From: Bacteroidetes bacterium UBA6183
GTDB lineage: Bacteria; Bacteroidota; Bacteroidia; UKL13-3
Length of the DNA: 50,972 nt
NCBI GenBank assembly: GCA_002422865.1
Contig: DITN01000040.1
Location: 63,749-114,720 of the forward strand
Direction of reading: 5' to 3'
Part shown: positions 43,712 through 50,972 of the stretch, piece after piece
Layout of the letters: each line of letters begins with the position of its first letter
How positions within the stretch are numbered: the first letter of the stretch is position 1
Notes under the pieces: model-generated
What the model was told of the DNA's origin: nothing
The model's database searches: none
Seen by the model: the letters and a program-made list of their open reading frames with translations, nothing else
Translations under genes and position numbers: made by a program

Positions 43712-44158
43712 TTATTTAGCAGAAGGCGATTCAGGCCATGTTTCCTCTTCGGTTATTTCTTCGTCTTTGTCAGCGTCATCAGTGCCCTTTTTCTTAAACC
43801 TTTCTTTTAATTTTATGGCCCATTTTTTCAAGAAAGAGTCTTCGCCTTTGGTTAAATCTTGAAACAAGCTACTCGCTAAAATACTGGTTAAAACACGGTA
43901 TAAAAAACCACTGCGTTTAAATATAAATTCTTCCAATAAAAATGTTCCGGCAAAGCTGGCTATTCCTCCAACAATTGGATTACTCATTCCCGATTTATCC
44001 CCACCCATCAATTCATTAAATCCACGCTTAATAATATTGGCCGGTTTCATAGATTCAACAAAGTCATTGAAATCCGATTTCAAGTGTTTTACCTGCTCTT
44101 CTTTTTTTAACTCCAGCAATAACAACTGCTTTTCGAGTTCTACAATATTTTTGGCCAT
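43712..44158 (-). CDS. Hypothetical coiled-coil/membrane-associated protein
   Basis: I do not recognise this 148-residue protein. Residues 3-35 form a charged amphipathic helix (VELEKQLLLLELKKEEQVKHLKSDF). The middle (about 60-105) has moderately hydrophobic stretches (IVGGIASFAGTFLLEEFIF, LYRVLTSILASSLF), and the tail is highly acidic and basic (KKKGTDDADKDEEITEEE). It starts 1 bp after the holin-like gene and so is almost certainly coupled with it. The pair may be envelope-stress or membrane-associated proteins, which is inference. Confidence 0.72.
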   Translation of the reverse strand: MAKNIVELEKQLLLLELKKEEQVKHLKSDFNDFVESMKPANIIKRGFNELMGGDKSGMSNPIVGGIASFAGTFLLEEFIFKRSGFLYRVLTSILASSLFQDLTKGEDSFLKKWAIKLKERFKKKGTDDADKDEEITEEETWPESPSAK

Positions 44159-44159
44159 G

Positions 44160-44501
44160 TTACTCCGTTGTTAGTTTTATGATTAAATTTTGAATAGGAC
44201 GAACCACCAAAGTATTACGTAATAGATAAACCAAAATTGCCACCAACAAGTTACCGGCCCCTACCATTAAAAATGCAAAAAAATGAGTTGTTAAAGTTGC
44301 TATAAAAAGCGCTAAACCAACATTTAAAAACAAATAAGTTACCAATAGGAACAGGGCCAACAACATGACGGCCGCAATATTACCAACAGCAGTACTTCCG
44401 TGTTTAACAGTTTGTAGTTTTATAATTTCTTTCTGGATTTCTACATAATCCTGAAGGTGATCTACAATTTCGTTAAATGCTTCTTTGGGTTGATTTTCCA
44501 T
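44160..44501 (-). CDS. Phage holin superfamily III-like (DUF1469) membrane protein
   Basis: This is a 113-residue protein with an N-terminal helix (DHLQDYVEIQKEIIKLQTVKHGSTAVGNIAA) and two membrane segments (MLLALFLLVTYLFLNVGLALFI and FLMVGAGNLLVAILVYLL). This fits the DUF1469/holin III family, which in Bacteroidota is a chromosomal membrane protein often next to a YtxH gene. No YtxH gene is present here, and no phage genes surround it. The function is unknown. Confidence 0.8.
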   Translation of the reverse strand: MENQPKEAFNEIVDHLQDYVEIQKEIIKLQTVKHGSTAVGNIAAVMLLALFLLVTYLFLNVGLALFIATLTTHFFAFLMVGAGNLLVAILVYLLRNTLVVRPIQNLIIKLTTE

Positions 44502-44556
44502 AAATGCAAGTTATGTAAAAATAAGGCACGCCACCCAACATATTTAATACGATTAC

Positions 44557-46023
44557 CTAATTTTTATCAGCTAACTTATATCCACTGTGTTTTACCAGTT
44601 TGTTGTATAATGTTTTTCTGTCAATACCCAACATTTTTGCGGCCTTGGTTTTATTAAATTTAACCTCACGCAATACCCTATTAATCGTATCGAGCTCCGC
44701 CTCTGCCGCTATGGTTTTTAGCTTGGGAATTGTATCGTTAAACTTTGCGGATTGTTGTAACGAAAAGATATCTGTTTGTTTGGTGTCAGGATTCAAAACA
44801 AGTTTAGTTCCTTGATTGAATTTTGATTCATGAATAACCTCTTGTGGAAGCTCAGTTATTTTGATCGTGTTATCATCAGTTAAAAAAGATGCACGTCTAA
44901 GTAACCAATACAATTCACCCCAATTACCAGGCCATGTGTAATTTAACAATACTCGCTCGGCTGTATCCGATATATTTTCGATACTCAAGCCATACCTTTT
45001 ATTTATGCGTTGTAAAAGCAGATGAGCATTTGGCATGATGTCTTTTCTTCTATTTGCAACATTAGGTACGCCTTTGTTTACAATATTAAAAAGATTAAAA
45101 AAATCAGGCCTAAGTGCAGATCTTAATTCATCGGGATTTGTTATTGTATCACTTACTGCTACCAATTTAAAGTTAAGGGGTATGCGATTGGTGCTACCTA
45201 TGCGCGTGTAATATTTTTGGTGAAAGGCACTAACAATTGCCAATTGGGATTCACTGCTAAGATGCTCAATGCCACTTAACACCAATACTCCGCCAGCAGC
45301 GCGCTCTAAAATACCGGATGTGGTTTGAAAAGCTCCGGTAAACGCTCCCTTCTCGAACCCAAACAACATGTTAAACATGTTATCCTTTAACAAGGCTGTG
45401 CAATTAAAGTGAACTAATGCCTTTGAAAAAGTTGGTTGACTTTTATAAAACTGATACGCATAAAAGTGTTTTGCTGTTTGATGTTCTCCAAGCAAAAGCA
45501 ATGCATCCGTATGATCAAACTGTGACTCCAAGCTTGTTGTAAATTCAAGTAGATTGGGATCCGGATACTTATGTGTGATGAGCTCTGCCCAATTTATAAA
45601 ATTTGCTTCTGATAATCGTGAGTCTTGAACTAAAATATCGTTACGCGATATAACTTGTACCAGTGTTTCCTCCTTTGTCTGGTTAATAACAGCCAATAAT
45701 TCATTACTCACAACAGGTTTCATGATAATGTCACTCACCCCGACTGAAGATAACATTGAACATTGTTTTACACCCTGAAGATTTGAGAGCAATAAAACAA
45801 TTAAATGCGGTTGTATCCCTTTTAGTTGACGGATAAAACCACTTACATCCATTTGCCCCATGGCATAATCACAAAGCACATAATCATACCTTTCTACTAG
45901 AGCATCTAATGCTTGTTGAGGTGTATTGGCTAAAGTTACACTAAAACCCTTCTCGATTAATATATGATTAATTTGTGTAGAAGATTCCACATCATCGTCA
46001 ATAACTAATATCCTAACATTCAT
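44557..46023 (-). CDS. Sigma-54-type response regulator with degenerate ATPase motifs
   Basis: This is an NtrC-like protein of 488 residues. The receiver domain (1-120) has the acidic pocket at D9-D11, phosphoacceptor D52 in LCDYAM and K102. The central AAA+ domain (about 140-385) keeps GAFTGA (226-231), the loop that contacts sigma-54. Its Walker A is GEHQTAKH (179-186) instead of GESGTGKE, and the Walker B acids are replaced by Ser-Gly (VLVLSGIEHL). The C-terminal Fis-type helix-turn-helix is intact (NKTKAAKMLGIDRKTLYNKL). It is predicted to bind DNA but not hydrolyse ATP normally. No sensor kinase is adjacent. Confidence 0.87.
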   Translation of the reverse strand: MNVRILVIDDDVESSTQINHILIEKGFSVTLANTPQQALDALVERYDYVLCDYAMGQMDVSGFIRQLKGIQPHLIVLLLSNLQGVKQCSMLSSVGVSDIIMKPVVSNELLAVINQTKEETLVQVISRNDILVQDSRLSEANFINWAELITHKYPDPNLLEFTTSLESQFDHTDALLLLGEHQTAKHFYAYQFYKSQPTFSKALVHFNCTALLKDNMFNMLFGFEKGAFTGAFQTTSGILERAAGGVLVLSGIEHLSSESQLAIVSAFHQKYYTRIGSTNRIPLNFKLVAVSDTITNPDELRSALRPDFFNLFNIVNKGVPNVANRRKDIMPNAHLLLQRINKRYGLSIENISDTAERVLLNYTWPGNWGELYWLLRRASFLTDDNTIKITELPQEVIHESKFNQGTKLVLNPDTKQTDIFSLQQSAKFNDTIPKLKTIAAEAELDTINRVLREVKFNKTKAAKMLGIDRKTLYNKLVKHSGYKLADKN

Positions 46024-46139
46024 AATGTTTACTCAATTTGTGTTTTAATTAAAAAAGCTAAAGATTAAAACCAAATTAAATAATTTCTTTCTAAACAACA
46101 AATATTGCGTTGGGCAACCTTGTTACCAAGAAGTTAGCA

Positions 46140-46604
46140 TTACACTAAAACCCATCCAACGTAAGTGTAAATATCCACTCTTATTGAATCAATACATTGA
46201 TTAAGTATATGTTCAACTTTAAGTAAATCCATACCGGGTAATGCCGTTAGTCTTGTTCGCATGGTATTTCTCTGAATGTCAATGTGAATACGAGCCTGCT
46301 CCAATGTTATTTCGTCCATATCTTTCATTTGTTTTATCCACTTCAACATTAAAATAAAACTATCCAACTCAGCCGCCAATAAAGGTTTCAGGTGGTCCCA
46401 GTCGTTTAGTTTAAACGCTTCGCATTGGGCAATCATTTTTTTGTACATTTGCGAAGTATAGAGCTTAGATTTGGGGCTGAACATCATATTGTTTTCAAAA
46501 TAAACTGATGCCCGAACGCTGAACAATACGCTAGATAGCGTAGATGTAGCAAAGGATTTATACATTTTTTGACGAATACGCTTGTTATTATTTGAAATAG
46601 GCAT
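46140..46604 (-). CDS. Hypothetical protein, helical
   Basis: I do not recognise this 154-residue protein. It is rich in helices with no membrane segment and no signal peptide; the segment MYKKMIAQCEAFKLNDWDHLKPLLAAELDSFILMLKWIKQMKDMDEITLEQARIHID suggests a helical bundle. The ATG at 46602-46604 overlaps the -7 element of the divergent rplU promoter. A later ATG at 46563-46565 would remove 13 residues and most of this conflict. The 116 bp between it and the response regulator gene hold nothing obvious. Confidence 0.65.
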   Translation of the reverse strand: MPISNNNKRIRQKMYKSFATSTLSSVLFSVRASVYFENNMMFSPKSKLYTSQMYKKMIAQCEAFKLNDWDHLKPLLAAELDSFILMLKWIKQMKDMDEITLEQARIHIDIQRNTMRTRLTALPGMDLLKVEHILNQCIDSIRVDIYTYVGWVLV

Positions 46605-46611
46605 ATCTTTG
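46582..46611 (+). promoter_or_regulatory. Promoter of rplU-rpmA
   Basis: TTG (46582-46584), a 19-bp spacer and TATCTTTG (46604-46611) match the Bacteroidota promoter pattern. The start would be near 46617, giving a leader of about 27 nt. Confidence 0.6.
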
Positions 46612-46643
46612 CCGTCCTTTTAACAATATAAATTTATACAAAC

Positions 46644-46955
46644 ATGTTTGCAATAGTGGAAATCGCTGGCCAACAGTTCAAAGTAGAAAAAGACCAAACT
46701 CTTTACGTACACAGGTTACAACAAGAGGAAGGCGCCAGCATTGAACTTAACAATGTGTTGCTTGTAAGCAACAACGGATCAGTAAAAGTAGGGGCTCCTT
46801 CGGTAGCCGGTGCTAACGTAAAAGCCAAAGTGTTAACGCACTTAAAAGGCGACAAAGTAATCGTTTTCAAAAAGAAACGTAGAAAAGGTTACAGAAAGAA
46901 AAACGGTCACCGTCAATCTTTTACTAAAATCCAAATCGAAGCTATAAACGCTTAA
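46644..46955 (+). CDS. rplU: 50S ribosomal protein L21
   Basis: This large-subunit protein of 103 residues begins MFAIVEIAGQQFKVEKDQTLYVHRL. The conserved KVIVFKKKRRKGYRKKNGHRQ basic block near the C-terminus is present. It is followed 35 bp later by rpmA in the usual pair. Confidence 0.97.
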   Translation: MFAIVEIAGQQFKVEKDQTLYVHRLQQEEGASIELNNVLLVSNNGSVKVGAPSVAGANVKAKVLTHLKGDKVIVFKKKRRKGYRKKNGHRQSFTKIQIEAINA

Positions 46956-46990
46956 TTTTAAATTTTTAAACCGATTAATAACTAAATACA

Positions 46991-47254
46991 ATGGCACACA
47001 AAAAAGGTGTTGGTAGTTCAAAGAACGGTCGCGAGTCGCACAGTAAGCGTCTTGGCGTGAAAATTTTCGGTGGTCAGTTTGCTACAGCCGGTAACATTAT
47101 CGTTCGCCAACGTGGCACAAAACATCATCCCGGTGATAACGTAGGTATCGGTAGAGATCATACCTTGTTCGCACTAATTGATGGTAAAGTAGTTTTCAAA
47201 AAGAAAGCTGACAACAGATCATACGTTTCTGTAGCTCCTAAAGCTGAAGCATAG
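46991..47254 (+). CDS. rpmA: 50S ribosomal protein L27
   Basis: This 87-residue protein reaches toward the peptidyl transferase centre. It has MAHKKGVGSSKNGRESHSKRLGVKIFGGQ and IVRQRGTKHHPGDNVGIGRDHTLFA. The N-terminus begins directly with AHKKG and lacks the cleavable extension found in Firmicutes. A strong terminator follows. Confidence 0.97.
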   Translation: MAHKKGVGSSKNGRESHSKRLGVKIFGGQFATAGNIIVRQRGTKHHPGDNVGIGRDHTLFALIDGKVVFKKKADNRSYVSVAPKAEA

Positions 47255-47275
47255 TAACTAAAAGAAGTTTTACTT

Positions 47276-47313
47276 AAAAGGCCGAACAAGCATGCTTGTT
47301 CGGCCTTTTTTTA
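47276..47313. terminator. Terminator after rpmA
   Basis: AAAAGGCCGAACAAGC and GCTTGTTCGGCCTTTT form a near-perfect palindrome around AT, with a T-run on the plus strand and an A/T-rich run on the other. It also serves the convergent cytochrome gene. Confidence 0.9.
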
Positions 47314-47344
47314 TTACCAATCCTTACCGGAGGTTGAAAATCCT

Positions 47345-48730
47345 CTATGGCGTAACATTTTCCATACTTATCTTTTCATCACCCGGCTGATAAGGCACAT
47401 AGGTTATAATCAACTGAAACATTTCGTCCGTAGTTTTCATACTGCCTTCGCGCTCCCTGATTTCTTGCGGTGGGTTAAAAGGATTATTGGGGTTTGATGC
47501 GGTGTTATCATAAACGCCTTCCACGTGAATGGTGGTTCCTCTTGGCAGCTTTAACAATGTTTTAAATTGATAAAAATACTGCCACCTAAAATCCCAATTG
47601 TTTATCCTAATCAATGGAATGGTATCGCCACTTGGTTTGATGGCGTATGCCAAAAAACTTTTGCCGATAAGGTGCATATGAGGCACAATGCTTACAATGG
47701 AGATATCATCGGGCATAGAGGCTTTTATGGTAAATTTTTTAACCTCGTTTGGTGGGACTATTAACTCAGGCACAACAGGGGTAATTCCTAATGTACCTAT
47801 TTGAAATTCACTAACAGGTCGTTTGGGAGGAGTGGCACTAAAATAGATTTTAAAATACGAAGAGTCGTATGCATCAACCGGTGTTGGACCAAAATGCATA
47901 TCATTTAAATAAAACGCGCCTTTCTTACTTATCTTATACCCTCCTATTTCTTTAGGATACAAGCTAAACAAAGCTCCGGGCAAGTAGTTACTTACACTTG
48001 GAGTCAAGGCCGGATATGTCCCGTCATCATGAAGTAAACCTAACTCTCGGTGTATTTTAGTGCTTTGCGTTTGGTTTTGATTTACCCAACTTCTACCCTC
48101 GTTTAAATTCTTTTTCTTGGCCGGATTAAATTGAACCAAATGGCCATTCATGTGGTGCACCAAACGTTTATTACCGCACACAAACTCGATGGCCCGTACA
48201 AAAGTATCTTGTACAATTTCGTAAGGTATTTTCATCACCGTGAACAAGTCGGTATTGTTACCCGGTATTTTTATTACCGGAACTTTTACAATTAAATCAG
48301 GTTTCCCAAGTTTTAAATCTGTACTTACTAATTCAGGAATTTTTAAACTACCGGTATCACCGGGTAAAAGCCCTTCATCAACCCAACGCTTAATTAAATT
48401 AATTTGGGCATCGGTTAGATACATTTCGTTTGCAAAATTACTATAGGTAGGATCGGCAGGCCAAGGTGGCATGATACGATGTTCGGTCACATACTTAATA
48501 AGTTTAGCTCGTTTAGCCACATCGTGGTAAGATGTCAGGGTAAACGGTCCTGCCTCACCTTGTTGGTGACACTTGGTGCAATTGGTATATATAATTGGTG
48601 CAATGTGTTCGGCAAAAGTTACAGGCCCTGTTATTTCATTTGTTGATGATGACTGCCCACCACAACTAACCAACAACATACCAAAAATAATGGCATGCAG
48701 TATTGCATATTTTTTTACTCTATAAAACAT
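47345..48730 (-). CDS. Lipoprotein: c-type cytochrome fused to copper monooxygenase-like domain
   Basis: This is a 461-residue predicted lipoprotein with the lipobox LLVSC (C23). A class I cytochrome domain follows, with CTKCH (51-55) and a later MPPWPADPTYSNF. The C-terminal half resembles type II ascorbate-dependent copper monooxygenases (PHM-like): HHM in RLVHHMNGH, then DMHFGP, HMH in VPHMHLIGK, and the Met in TTDEMFQL. These match the two copper sites. The substrate is unknown. Its start lies 16 bp inside the redoxin gene end, so the two are coupled. An electron-transfer role for the heme is inference. Confidence 0.8.
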   Translation of the reverse strand: MFYRVKKYAILHAIIFGMLLVSCGGQSSSTNEITGPVTFAEHIAPIIYTNCTKCHQQGEAGPFTLTSYHDVAKRAKLIKYVTEHRIMPPWPADPTYSNFANEMYLTDAQINLIKRWVDEGLLPGDTGSLKIPELVSTDLKLGKPDLIVKVPVIKIPGNNTDLFTVMKIPYEIVQDTFVRAIEFVCGNKRLVHHMNGHLVQFNPAKKKNLNEGRSWVNQNQTQSTKIHRELGLLHDDGTYPALTPSVSNYLPGALFSLYPKEIGGYKISKKGAFYLNDMHFGPTPVDAYDSSYFKIYFSATPPKRPVSEFQIGTLGITPVVPELIVPPNEVKKFTIKASMPDDISIVSIVPHMHLIGKSFLAYAIKPSGDTIPLIRINNWDFRWQYFYQFKTLLKLPRGTTIHVEGVYDNTASNPNNPFNPPQEIREREGSMKTTDEMFQLIITYVPYQPGDEKISMENVTP

Positions 48731-49281
48731 CCTACCGCTTTGGTCTTTTTAATTTTAACAGGTTTATTATTCAGTACCGATTCTATCGCATCAACTAAGT
48801 CATGTGCCGTAATTACCGTTCTTTTCTTACCCAACTCATAAGCCCAATTATCAATTCTTCCGCTGTATAAAATCACCCCTTTGGGATTAACTAAAAAAAC
48901 TTCAGGAGTAATTGTAGCACCTAATTTTTTACCCAATCTATTTGCTGAATCGCGCACCAAATTTAAATTGGATTTATAATTGCGTTTATACTTTAAAATA
49001 TCATCCACAGAAAAGTCTCTAGTAGGAACAACACCCATAAAATCAACACCTTTTACATTATACTTTTTAATAAGTTGGTTAATGGTTAAAGTATAGCTTT
49101 GGCAAAGTGGACACTCGGGAGATATAAAAAAAATAGCGGTTGCCTTATACTTGTGAAGTTGATTCAACTTAAATGTATTACCTTTTAAATCTAACAAAGG
49201 AACATTTTGGATACCGTTTTGTGCGGTAAAACCAAACAGCATAAAACAACTGATGATGAAAATGATTTGCTTTTTAATCAC
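48715..49281 (-). CDS. Redoxin/thioredoxin-like exported protein
   Basis: This is a 188-residue protein with a signal peptide or N-terminal anchor (KKQIIFIISCFMLFGFTAQ). The thioredoxin-fold domain is of the AhpC/TSA-redoxin type, with a CPLC pair (57-60) in FFISPECPLCQSYTL and TPEVFLVNPKGVILYSGRIDN. A third cysteine lies in the C-terminal VGCFIE. The start is GTG at 49279-49281, as no ATG is available. The gene overlaps the cytochrome/copper gene by 16 bp. A role in copper delivery or disulfide reduction for its partner is plausible but unproven. Confidence 0.85.
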   Translation of the reverse strand: MIKKQIIFIISCFMLFGFTAQNGIQNVPLLDLKGNTFKLNQLHKYKATAIFFISPECPLCQSYTLTINQLIKKYNVKGVDFMGVVPTRDFSVDDILKYKRNYKSNLNLVRDSANRLGKKLGATITPEVFLVNPKGVILYSGRIDNWAYELGKKRTVITAHDLVDAIESVLNNKPVKIKKTKAVGCFIE

Positions 49282-49352
49282 CTTACAAACTTAATAAAAT
49301 ACCTTTACGTATATGCATGGAAACATTAATCAACAGCAATTGTTATTTACCT

Positions 49353-50039
49353 ATGAAATCAATAAATAAAGCCATTATATTGGTTGCAATATTTGCCGCA
49401 GGTACTCTTTTAGCGTGCGGAAAAACCAAACCAAAATCTAACAACATGACAAGCACTACAATAAATAACGACATAACTAAACCCGACTCGGCCACTGCCA
49501 CTTTTGGTGCAGGATGTTTTTGGTGTGTGGAAGCCGTTTTTCAGCAGCTGGAAGGAGTGGATACCATAATAAGTGGATACTGCGGTGGTGATGTACCAAA
49601 CCCAACCTACCGTGAGGTTTGTTATGGCAATACCGGCCATGCCGAGGTTTGCCGCATCGTGTATAACCCTCAAAAAATAACCTATAACGACTTGTTGCAA
49701 GCCTTATTTATGAGCCATGACCCAACCACTTTAAACCAACAAGGCGCAGATAAAGGCACACAATACCGCTCTGTTGTTTTTTACCATAACGATGAACAAA
49801 AAGCGGAAGCAGAAAAAGTTATCGCCCAACTAAAAGAAGCCAAAGTTTTTGACTCGCCTATTGTAACTGAAGTAAGCCCTTTACAAACATTTTATGTGGC
49901 CGAAGACTACCACCAAAATTACTACAACCAAAATGGTGAAGAAGGGTATTGCAGGATTGTAATTAAACCTAAATTGGAAAAATTCAGGAAGGTGTTTGCT
50001 GACAAGTTAAAACAAAAAACAACCTATCCACAAGAATAG
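49353..50039 (+). CDS. msrA: Peptide methionine sulfoxide reductase MsrA, lipoprotein form
   Basis: MsrA reduces the S-sulfoxide of methionine in proteins. The ATG at 49353 gives 228 residues; an upstream ATG at 49317 would add 12 residues before the signal. The lipobox FAAGTLLAC predicts export and lipidation, so the enzyme probably repairs envelope proteins. The catalytic motif is GAGCFWCVEAVF. GNTGHAEVCRIVYNP and QYRSVVFYHNDEQK follow, and the resolving cysteine is likely the one in EEGYCRIVIKPK. MsrB is not fused. It is divergent from the redoxin gene. Confidence 0.95.
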   Translation: MKSINKAIILVAIFAAGTLLACGKTKPKSNNMTSTTINNDITKPDSATATFGAGCFWCVEAVFQQLEGVDTIISGYCGGDVPNPTYREVCYGNTGHAEVCRIVYNPQKITYNDLLQALFMSHDPTTLNQQGADKGTQYRSVVFYHNDEQKAEAEKVIAQLKEAKVFDSPIVTEVSPLQTFYVAEDYHQNYYNQNGEEGYCRIVIKPKLEKFRKVFADKLKQKTTYPQE

Positions 50040-50178
50040 CAGACTGAACTATTGTACACATAAAATGATACCGTATCAATGACTAACAAAGGAAAAGTGT
50101 CACGTTTCAAGCCATTAAGGCGAGTTTTTTGAACCAAAACTAACGTTGATATCATTGTGTAAACCTTTTTATGTCAAC

Positions 50179-50209
50179 ATTGCGTTGTATTGTAAATGGA
50201 ATTATATTT
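50179..50209 (+). promoter_or_regulatory. Promoter of clpC
   Basis: TTG (50179-50181), a 20-bp spacer and TATATTTG (50202-50209) match the Bacteroidota promoter pattern. The start would be near 50215, giving a leader of about 37 nt. The rest of the 212-bp gap after msrA shows no gene, and no CtsR-like operator was recognised. Confidence 0.55.
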
Positions 50210-50251
50210 GAATTGTAGCAACAACAATTTAAGAGTTGGAGAAAACAAATT

Positions 50252-50972
50252 ATGGAAGCTAAATTTTCACCACGCGTAAAAGATGTAATCAGTTATAGCC
50301 GAGAAGAAGCTATACGTTTAGGTCATGATTACATTGGCACAGAACACCTATTATTGGGATTGGTTCGTGAGGGTGATGGAAAAGCCATCCGCACGTTAAA
50401 AGCCCTTGACGTGGACATTATCCGATTGAAAAAAACTATTGAGGACGCTATAAAAGGCACTGCCAATAACAATACCAATCTGGTTAATATCCCATTAACT
50501 AAACAAGCCGAAAAGGTATTAAAGATTACCTACCTCGAAGCTAAAATTTTTAAAACCGATATTATTGGCACCGAACATTTATTGTTGTCGGTATTGCGTG
50601 ATGAGGACAACTTAGCCTCACAAATTTTATCGCAATATGGCATTAGCTACGACATCTTTAAATCGGCCGTTGAAAATAATATCTCAGATGTAAAAAATGA
50701 GATGAGTGCAGATACTCCAGAAGATGATTTTTACCGCGAGGAATCTCGCAAACCAACGGAGCCGGCAAGAAAAACCGATAATAAATCTAAAACCCCCGTG
50801 TTGGATAATTTTGGTCGTGATTTAACCAAAAGCGCTGAAGAAGGGAAGCTAGATCCTATTGTAGGACGTGAAAAAGAAATTGAACGTGTTTCGCAAATTT
50901 TAAGTCGCAGAAAGAAAAACAACCCTGTACTTATTGGTGAGCCAGGAGTTGGTAAAACAGCCATTGCAGAAG
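50252..50972 (+). CDS. clpC: ATP-dependent Clp protease ATPase ClpC, 5' part (cut by window edge)
   Basis: ClpC unfolds substrates and feeds them to ClpP. About 240 N-terminal residues are present. The Clp N-domain has both repeats (KFSPRVKDVISYSREEAIRLGHDYIGTEHLLLGLV and the later IIGTEHLLLSVL). The start of the first AAA+ module is seen: FGRDLTKSAEEGKLDPIVGREKEIERVSQILSRRKKNNPVLIGEPGVGKTAI, with its Walker A. Between them lies a charged linker. The start ATG at 50252 gives MEAKFSPRVKD. Identification is secure. Confidence 0.96.
   Translation, partial: MEAKFSPRVKDVISYSREEAIRLGHDYIGTEHLLLGLVREGDGKAIRTLKALDVDIIRLKKTIEDAIKGTANNNTNLVNIPLTKQAEKVLKITYLEAKIFKTDIIGTEHLLLSVLRDEDNLASQILSQYGISYDIFKSAVENNISDVKNEMSADTPEDDFYREESRKPTEPARKTDNKSKTPVLDNFGRDLTKSAEEGKLDPIVGREKEIERVSQILSRRKKNNPVLIGEPGVGKTAIAE

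Noticed and set aside
44160..44501. Prophage remnant because of the holin-like protein
   Set aside because: The DUF1469 family is common on Bacteroidota chromosomes, and no other phage-type gene is near. The GH25 enzyme at 39.8 kb is separate and has a signal anchor.
46140..46604. Transposase or integrase fragment
   Set aside because: No catalytic residues, zinc motifs or terminal repeats are visible.
49286..49293. Promoter TAAGTTTG for the redoxin gene
   Set aside because: It matches the -7 pattern, but the start would coincide with the GTG codon and no -33 element is found.

Overview
The window is AT-rich chromosomal DNA of a member of the Bacteroidota. The evidence is a PorV/PorQ-type outer-membrane protein, a secreted giant with a type IX-like C-terminal domain, a TonB-dependent receptor with a carboxypeptidase-like N-terminal domain, promoters of the Bacteroidota type (TAnnTTTG with an upstream TTG/TTTG), and the lack of obvious Shine-Dalgarno sequences. 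Gene content is compatible with the Chitinophagales/Sphingobacteriales side of the phylum, but the exact family cannot be fixed from this window. Both ends cut a gene: fusA on the left and clpC on the right.

Layout. 1-2.4 kb: str operon rpsL-rpsG-fusA (minus strand). 2.6-7.3 kb: lipid-precursor operon DUF177-rpmF-plsX-fabH-accB-accC (minus), closed by an intrinsic terminator. 7.5-8.7 kb: alanine dehydrogenase. 8.7-13.9 kb: surface polysaccharide genes, namely an O-antigen ligase/polymerase-like protein, a Wzz-like chain-length protein, a flippase and a divergent GT4 glycosyltransferase. 13.9-17.5 kb: a plus-strand run fhs, ferritin, rnhB and an SDR. 17.5-18.1 kb: a gene-free stretch holding a long imperfect inverted repeat. 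18.1-24.9 kb: TRIC channel, acyltransferase, MDR oxidoreductase, a small unknown, a GT2 plus lysyl-PG-synthase-like flippase pair, ruvC, a HIT protein and greA. 25.0-33.9 kb: a three-gene outer-membrane/secretion cluster (TonB receptor, 1294-residue secreted protein, PorV-like). 34.0-39.8 kb: a hydroxyacid dehydrogenase, mgtE, rsmA, leucyl aminopeptidase and pdxA. 39.8-41.8 kb: a GH25 lysozyme and then the most unusual part of the window. 42.0-46.6 kb: a fasciclin protein, a nucleoid-associated protein, a holin-like membrane protein with an unknown partner, and a sigma-54-type response regulator whose ATPase motifs look dead. 46.6-51 kb: rplU-rpmA, a cytochrome c/copper monooxygenase-like lipoprotein with a redoxin partner, msrA and clpC.

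The unusual region is 40.8-41.8 kb. A functional elongator tRNA-Met gene is preceded by a broken tRNA-Met copy and followed by a tandem array of about 360-380 bp units. Each unit consists of an intrinsic terminator, a small GIY-YIG endonuclease gene, and a copy of the 3' half of the same tRNA-Met. In every extra tRNA copy the 3' side of the anticodon arm is replaced by a 16-nt palindrome, and the palindromes of the two downstream copies differ by a compensatory base-pair change. The GIY-YIG reading frame runs into the tRNA fragment and stops inside the palindrome. This looks like a small tRNA-associated nuclease cassette that duplicated in place, and it is the best candidate here for a poorly described system.

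Most other genes are housekeeping genes in conserved arrangements. All calls come from reading the sequence alone; no database search was possible.
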